From assembly GCA_023376005.1 (NCBI GenBank), contig CM042139.1, positions 138,263,971 through 138,327,970 of the forward strand: a stretch of DNA of 64,000 nt, in the 5' to 3' direction. Source of the DNA: Doryteuthis pealeii (lineage: Eukaryota; Mollusca; Cephalopoda; Myopsida; Loliginidae). The notes under the pieces are model-generated. The model ran no database searches. It saw only the letters and a program-made list of their open reading frames with translations, and was not told the DNA's origin. Both the position numbers and the translations under genes were made by a program. How positions within the stretch are numbered: position 1 is the first letter of the stretch; each line of letters starts with the position of its first letter. This document shows positions 58,687-64,000 of the stretch, in pieces.

Positions 58687-59205
58687 TCCATGTACATTTT
58701 TCATATGCTTGGATGCACCATAATTTCCACCACAGGAATGATCCATGATTCAGCCATTTGATAAGATTAAGATAAGAAATATTCTTCTTCTTCTTCTTCT
58801 TCTTCTTCTTCTTCTTCTTCTTCTTCTTCTTCTTCTTCTTCTTCTTCCTCTCCTCTCCTCCCCTCCTCATCCTTCTCATTATAGCCCGACGACAAGTGAT
58901 CATGTTTGACTTGTTTATTTATCCCTCGAATTTTCTGCGAATGTCCACGTACATTTTTCATATGCTTGATTGATAGCTGAGGATGCGCTATACTTTCCAC
59001 AACACGAATGATCTATGATTCAACCATTTGATAAGATATATTCTTCTTCTTCTTCTTCTTCTTCTTCTTCTTCTTCTTCTTTCTTCTTCTTTCTTCTTCT
59101 TCTTCTTCTTCTTCTTCTTCTTCTACCTCCTCATCCTTCTCATTATAGCCCGACGACAAGTGATCATGTTTGACTTGTTTGTTTATCCGTCGAATTTTCT
59201 GCCTC
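58687..59205. repeat. Tandem duplication, unit about 257 bp, each with a (CTT)n core
   Basis: Units start at tccatgtacatttttcatat (58687) and tccacgtacatttttcatat (58944). Both contain aacc/agccatttgataagat, a CTT run (58782-58850; 59041-59125), and cctcatccttctcattatag with gatcatgtttgacttgttt. Confidence 0.92.
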
Positions 59206-59209
59206 GAGA

Positions 59210-59468
59210 TGATTTTGAGCAGCTGAGTGTAGAAATACCACGCACAATCCACACCCTTTTACATCCGAGCTTGTGACCAGCATCAGAAGAATTTTACAAA
59301 TCTTTGATAGCAAGTGTCATCAAAGCTTATTTAACAAATGTTAACGGATGCAACTAGAGTGGAGGGGATGAATATAATACTATGCTTAATAATAAGTCCA
59401 CACATAGATTAAAAGGAGGATTTAAAGCATTGACATTGATAAGCGAAAAATAAACAGATTCATATAAT
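59210..59468. other. Spacer, no feature recognised
   Basis: No supported feature. Confidence 0.45.
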
Positions 59469-59493
59469 ATAATATATATATATAATAGTGGTA

Positions 59494-59539
59494 AACTATA
59501 GACACGTGTTTCGAGGTATCACCTCTCATCAGTATAGTT
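59494..59539 (-). ncRNA. Hammerhead ribozyme, canonical core
   Basis: Minus-strand order: stem I aactata (59539-59533), core CTGATGA (59532-59526), stem II gaggt-gat-acctc (59525-59513), GAAA (59512-59509), a very short stem III around cacgtg, cleavage triplet GTC ending at 59501, and stem I partner tatagtt (59500-59494). Stem I pairs 7 of 7 and stem II 5 of 5, and all core boxes match the hammerhead consensus. A minimal stem III is typical of hammerheads reported in Penelope-like elements. A tRNA-like segment lies upstream (59640-59560), a PLE remnant lies further upstream on the same strand, and (TA)n lies directly downstream. Self-cleavage is predicted but not shown. Confidence 0.82.
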
Positions 59540-59559
59540 ATACGGTTTTAGCAGCTGCC

Positions 59560-59640
59560 TCTGGCTGGGTTCGAAACCCGAACGAACTGACGCTCGCCAA
59601 GCCTCTTACCCACACATCCACAGTCAGTCGCCAAGTATAG
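59560..59640 (-). ncRNA. tRNA-like segment upstream of the hammerhead
   Basis: Minus strand: an A-box-like gtgggtaagaggcttgg and a strong B-box, cgggtttcgaacccag, at tRNA-like spacing, about 20 nt before the hammerhead stem I. A full cloverleaf is not evident, so it is more likely a Pol III-type SINE head or part of a PLE terminal region than a tRNA gene. Confidence 0.55.
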
Positions 59641-59929
59641 CAGGCTATTTAATTGCTATATTTCTAAGGGGAAATGACCTTCACCTAGAGTTCTCAAACT
59701 TTGTAAACAAAGTGAGATTTGGCCGAGCCGAATACGGTGAATCTGCAATTATATACCTTCTAAATAGAGTGCTCAACCGAAAATCGGAAGCGTATAAAGA
59801 AGGATCTTTACGTACGTTTCTTGTGCAGGTGTGTAAGGTTGGAGTTGGGTAGTGATAGATTATGTTGTTGTTATGAAGATGCAGTATGTTATGTGTATAA
59901 TAGTGCCGAGGTGGTAGTGCGTAGTGTGT

Positions 59930-60659
59930 GAGCAGTGGTGGGGGGTTATGTGTATGGGTCGAAATTCGACAACAGGTGTTTGTTTTCATGTCTACACTTG
60001 GACAGTACTTCAGATTTTTTGTTTAGTAGGGTGCAATGTGGTATGTGGGTGATGATAGAAAGTTTTTCTTGGAGGCAAAAGAGGGATTTTTTGTGGACTT
60101 ATTGTATGTGGGTGCAATTTTTAGGATTTCCCAGGTAATCTTGGGGGAAATATTCATGTCCTTTAGGCTCCAGATATATGTGGATAGTGATGTACTGGTT
60201 GAGTAGTTAATATTAGTGAATGATAGTTTGTGTGTGTAAGATCTTTGTTTCAGGGTACCTTCGGTTGCTCCGATGTAATGCTTGGTGGTTGTGTTATACT
60301 TTACAGTTGCCCTGTATACTGCGTTCCTTTGCAGGCAGAGACCATTGAAGAGGCACGTATTTTTGTCTCTGCAGTTGCATAGGTTGGTGGGTGGTGGATT
60401 GTTGCTGTTTGTTTCTACCTTTTTATTGTGGCTTTTAATAATTTGTGAAATATTTTTGGTGCAGCTATAACTTATTTTAAGTTGTTCTTATTAAAGATTT
60501 TTGCTAAGGGGTGGTTCGGTGGGAAGTTTTTACGTATGAGGTTGAGGAAGATGTTGCCTATGTTTGAAGATATTGATTTGTTGAAAGGTGGGTTAAACCA
60601 GATAATGTTTCTGGATCTATGGTTTGATTTGAGTTTTGTGGGGTTGTATTCGGTGGGTT

Positions 60660-60662
<3 letters not shown>
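59930..60662 (-). pseudogene. Penelope-like retroelement, C-terminal part with GIY-YIG endonuclease
   Basis: The minus strand encodes, in order, RNIIWFNPPFNKSIS, IGNIFLNLIRKNFPP, ISYSCTKNI, CNCRDKNTC, NAVYRATVKYNTT, KHYIGATEGTLKQR, LSTYIWSLKD, ITWEILK, APTYNKSTK and, after a frameshift, NKKSEVLSKCRHENKHLL. This order (NPPF block, CNC block, a Y...YIG endonuclease core, YIW block, closing CRHEN block) is how I know the C-termini of endonuclease-bearing PLEs. GIY-YIG nucleases cut the target for integration. Frame breaks near 60478 and 60030, and replacement of the N-terminal reverse transcriptase by (TA)n at 60663, make it dead. The hammerhead lies about 400 nt downstream. Confidence 0.85.
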
Positions 60663-60710
<48 letters not shown>

Positions 60711-60716
60711 ATATAT
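60663..60716. repeat. (TA)n microsatellite truncating the PLE
   Basis: TA run with one break; the PLE frame enters it as repeated YI codons. Confidence 0.95.
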
Positions 60717-60778
60717 ACCCTCTATTTGAAAAATGCACTACTGCATGGAACCTAGGGTCACAGCAATCTCCATGAAAC

Positions 60779-60795
60779 ACACACACACACACACA

Positions 60796-60836
<41 letters not shown>
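60779..60836. repeat. (CA)n-(TA)n microsatellite
   Basis: CA then TA. Confidence 0.95.
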
Positions 60837-60839
<3 letters not shown>

Positions 60840-61500
60840 GTTTTATAATTTGCTTGAAGCATTGTGTTTATATTGGTTAGGTGGTTGGTTTTTATATTAG
60901 TTTGGTGGTTGCTATCACAATGCAAGTGTAAAGAAAAATAAGGTAACTATTTTCTTATATATTTCGATATAAAGATCTCATCTACAAAAGATCTCCGGTA
61001 CTGTTGTTGTTGCTAGTGGCTGTCCGTTTGGTTTTGTCTCATGTGTTCCAAACTTTCTGCGCGCGCGCGTGTGTGTGTCTGTGAAAATAACCATTTCCGA
61101 CATATACTTCCTAACAAATTTAAATTTCACATTATCCAAAAAATACCCTTACACCTTTCATATTTTATACTTTATATATAAGAGAAAAAAATAGAAAAAT
61201 AAAAAAAATAAAAATATAAAGAAGTAAAAATTCTTTTCTGAAAAATCCGTTGTAGGCCTACCATGAACGAGTTAAATCTCATCCTGTTTGAAAAAGAGAA
61301 TATGTCTATTGTTGAATTTGAATATGTCTTCTTTTTTCAAAAACTGTTACACTAAGATATACATGATTGTCGCTGACCGAGAAACGCGTGGCGGATGTGC
61401 TTATATTTGAAACTACCGCATGACTTTTTTGGAACATCAATGTTTTCGTTTTGAATTCAAATTATTTTCAGCTCCTCTCTGGATGAGTCCGGAGTAAAAG
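60840..61500. other. Spacer, no feature recognised
   Basis: A short (CG)n-(TG)n run at 61059-61080 is the only notable tract. Confidence 0.45.
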
Positions 61501-61506
61501 CAAGCT

Positions 61507-61532
61507 CTGAAGATGATTTTTATAAATCGAAA
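61507..61532 (+). other. Hammerhead-core-like motif
   Basis: CTGAAGA, one T, gattt...aaatc hairpin, GAAA. No stem I was identified. A (CT)n-(TA)n tract follows at 61612. Confidence 0.4.
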
Positions 61533-61611
61533 AATTGTTCAATATTACCTATGAATAGGATATAAAATGTTTTCACTTTAACAGCATATTGTGTTTTCAT
61601 ATCCTTTATTT

Positions 61612-61630
61612 TCTCTCTCTCTCTTCTCTC

Positions 61631-61705
<75 letters not shown>

Positions 61706-61707
61706 AT
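61612..61707. repeat. (CT)n-(TA)n microsatellite
   Basis: CT run with breaks, then TA. Confidence 0.95.
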
Positions 61708-61800
61708 ACACTAGCTAAAGTACCCGGTCCATGACCGGACTAAAGAAAAAATAGGAACACCAAAGAGTGAGTGGCGAGAAAATAAGAGGTAGGTATACCC
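61708..61800 (+). repeat. Repeat module E, copy 2
   Basis: actagctaaagtacccggtc, catgaccggactaaag and agaggtaggtata match 39884-39960. Confidence 0.6.
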
Positions 61801-61804
61801 AATT

Positions 61805-62260
61805 TCGATTCATTTTTTAAATATCTCATAAAATAAAATAGGGGATGTGGGTAGACCTCGTAAAAAAATATTACCCCTAATATATTTTCGTGAAAATCGG
61901 ACCATTAATTGATTTTTCTTCATATTTTCATTATTTCAGTTAGCTGAACATTTGTAAAAAATCATCAGTAGTTTGTTTAATGTTTCTTCTTTCGAATTGA
62001 AATTTTTTTTTCAAGATAATATTAATTTTCATGCAAGTTTCATTGTGTTAAATATAGGGGTGGGGTAGATTTCACAGGGAAAATTGGTGGTAACTAATAA
62101 GAGATAATTATGTATCAATTTTTTAAAATAAAATCGCCGAGAATTGTCTAATGAATAAACGGTCGAAATAAATGTTATATTCGAGACGACACTAATATGA
62201 ATGAATTAAAGTGATTTCTAAAGTTTAAAAAAAATGTTAATAAATGATTCAAAGAAATCT
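61805..62260. other. AT-rich spacer
   Basis: No supported feature; may be the body of the module E element. Confidence 0.4.
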
Positions 62261-62268
62261 CGAGATAA

Positions 62269-62605
62269 GGACTGAATTTGAAAAACGGTCGGAAAATTAG
62301 GGTGACCATAACCCCCCCCCAAAAAAACAAACAAACAAAACAAACCAAACAGAACCCAAATTATTCATTTTCCCATTAAATTAACTCTAAACCCCAACCC
62401 TAACCCTACCCCTAACCCCTAAACCCCCCTAGTAATTTTTTTTTCATTACAAAATATGTGGGTTCCGTTTTTTCCCATTAAACTAACCCTAAACCCCAAC
62501 CCTAACCTAAACCCCCCTAGTTAAAATTAACAGTTTTATTACAAATTTTGTGGGTTCTGTTTTTTCTGGTTCACCCTATTTTTCCGACCGTTTTTCAATT
62601 TCAGC
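62269..62605. mobile_element. MITE-like element with telomere-like core
   Basis: The termini are inverted repeats of about 37 bp (aaaacggtcggaaaattagg at the left; ctatttttccgaccgttttt at the right). They are flanked by cgagataa on both sides (62261-62268 and 62606-62613), a plausible 8-bp target duplication. The core is two tandem units of about 90 bp, each with taaccctaaccc-type repeats, cccccctag, and a tgggttc...gttttt end. There is no coding capacity. Confidence 0.75.
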
Positions 62606-62614
62606 CGAGATAAA

Positions 62615-63420
62615 TTCGAAAGACCATTTTTGACGGTTTTTAGTGAAAAAAAAAGAGAGAGAAAAAAAGTGGTGACTTAATTTTTTAAAAATCTGCCTAT
62701 TCATTTATCATTAGAATTATGATAAATTAAATAACAAATTTTCTCATTCAAGTTACGTACATTAGAATCATTTTTATACGGAAGCAAAATTTTTTTAACT
62801 CGCTGTAAAAAATAATTCCATAAATAAAAACTCAATCAAATTACATATTTAGAGAGAATATTTCATTCTCTTTCGAACCATATATATATCTTAAAGAAGA
62901 TTGAACCGTAAATAGGCGAGAAAAAAAGATGGACCGTTATTCTTCTTTCAGAAACGATTTGAGTTTCACTGGATATATTTAATCATATTATTCTAAGAAT
63001 CACCTTTTTTTAATCGCTGGAAGGATTTTTTTCAAAAACTTTTTCGTGTGTAAGATTCAGTTTTTGGAATTGCTAATTCACATATTAATTATAATTTGAT
63101 TCGCTGATTAAAAATGGATATATTATATTCTAAGAAATATGAAAGTATTCGTAAAAATATTGATAAAAAGGCTTTCATTTTTCTTTATGTATAAAGAAAC
63201 GCATTCAACTCCGCAGTAGAAATAGAGCGGATATAGTCAAAGAGGCAGTAGGGTGGGATATGCGTGCTGATTGTAGCTAGAATATCAGCAGTAGCAGCTA
63301 TTTTATAGATTTCGAAATATCGTTTGGTTTTGGTTTAATTAATTAATTATATGCCTTAATCAGTAAAAAACAATAACCAAATTTGGAGTGTTCCTTAGTT
63401 AGAAGGATATCAATGTGTGG
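62615..63420. other. AT-rich spacer
   Basis: No supported feature. Confidence 0.45.
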
Positions 63421-63429
63421 GCAAGAATT

Positions 63430-63490
63430 TAAATCTGAGTGACCTCCCGTTTGGGAGTTATACGTCGAAACGTACATACCAAAATCTCTC

Positions 63491-63528
<38 letters not shown>

Positions 63529-63541
63529 ATATATATATATA
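63430..63541 (+). repeat. Hairpin-rich sequence leading into (TA)n
   Basis: ctcccgtttgggag forms a hairpin, followed by gttatacgtcgaaacgtac; a diverged relative is at 41370-41400. (TA)n spans about 63496-63541. Confidence 0.6.
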
Positions 63542-64000
63542 CGATTTGTTCAGAAAGTATCGAGAAGCTCTATTTAGTCAGACAGAAATAAACACTGTAA
63601 TTTTCTTCAAAGTATTCCCATTGACATCAAACAAAACAATTTTCTGAAACTCATGATTAATATACTTCACGTCATCAGATATTTCATACTAAGAATAAAT
63701 TTTCAATTTAGAAAACAGCAAGAAGCCATGCACCACCTGAAAACCAGACCTATTTATCAAACGATAAGTGATTTCCACTGTTTCACCGTTGTTTTCATTC
63801 TACTCTACACTAACTGCTAAAAATGACAGGATATGCCTATCCATTATATAACACAAACAATATCAGTCAATTCAGAAAGCAGATACTCGACACATGAAAT
63901 ATTTTTTGATTAAAATTTATAATAACAATAGAAAAGGATCATCATAGATCGTGGATGATCTTTCTCTTTTTCTTGGCAAATTGTGCAATAGACTGATATG
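63541..64000. repeat. Direct repeat, copy 2 (runs off the window)
   Basis: Nearly identical to 57398-57842, with a small extra stretch (gaaaacagcaagaag) near 63710. Both copies begin just after a (TA)n tract. Confidence 0.9.

Noticed and set aside
58508..59252. Lys- and Glu-rich ORFs on the minus strand
   Set aside because: Translations of the (CTT)n cores in two frames.
59560..59640. Possible tRNA gene (gggtttcgaaccc)
   Set aside because: The T-arm looks good but the D-arm, anticodon arm and acceptor stem do not fit; treated as a tRNA-like head.
62385..62520. Chromosome-end telomere or fusion point
   Set aside because: The repeats are short and degenerate, and lie between inverted ends of a 337-bp element; an interstitial transposon core explains them better.

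Overview
This is an AT-rich, repeat-dominated animal genome window with no gene I can support as host protein-coding. The mix of repeats suggests a cephalopod mollusc, probably an octopus: dense (TA)n/(CA)n microsatellites, several tRNA-derived SINE families, an RTE-type LINE, a Penelope-like element (PLE) and Tc1-type debris. The taxon is inferred from repeat style and was not confirmed by any search.

Layout. 1-2136 is unique sequence with SINEs. 2137-19000 is dominated by duplication around a 100-N gap (3901-4000): segment 2137-3900 occurs three times, and 4001-11491 is the reverse complement of 11544-18912, a palindrome with arms of about 7.4 kb and a 52-nt loop. The right arm runs on without a break into its RTE fragment, while the left arm stops exactly at the gap. 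The simplest reading is a fold-back read at a contig end joined to an overlapping contig, so the real locus is probably 1-3900 joined to about 13230-64000. 19-33 kb holds SINEs, a fold-back element, a dead Tc1-type transposase and degraded LINE 3' ends. 34-36.5 kb is a cluster of strong hairpins plus a tRNA-like/hammerhead element. 37-53 kb is mostly AT-rich spacer with SINEs, MITE-like elements and compound microsatellites. 53-57 kb holds a fold-back element with a tRNA-like core and a 5'-truncated RTE LINE. 57-64 kb holds tandem duplications, a PLE 3' region with GIY-YIG motifs followed by a hammerhead-ribozyme-like fold, and a telomere-repeat-like MITE.

The most interesting signal is structural. 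Two places (34570-34702 on +, 59640-59494 on -) have a tRNA-like A/B-box head followed closely by a sequence that folds as a hammerhead ribozyme. Looser relatives of the core (CTGANGA, hairpin, GAAA) recur at about seven further sites. In every case a (TA)n tract lies within roughly 10-120 nt downstream on the same strand. This suggests a family, or related families, of ribozyme-bearing retroelements whose 3' ends abut or seed the (TA)n tracts.

LIMITS: all calls come from reading the sequence by eye. Repeat boundaries are approximate to about 10-20 nt, family names are by resemblance, and no alignment, folding or database search was run.
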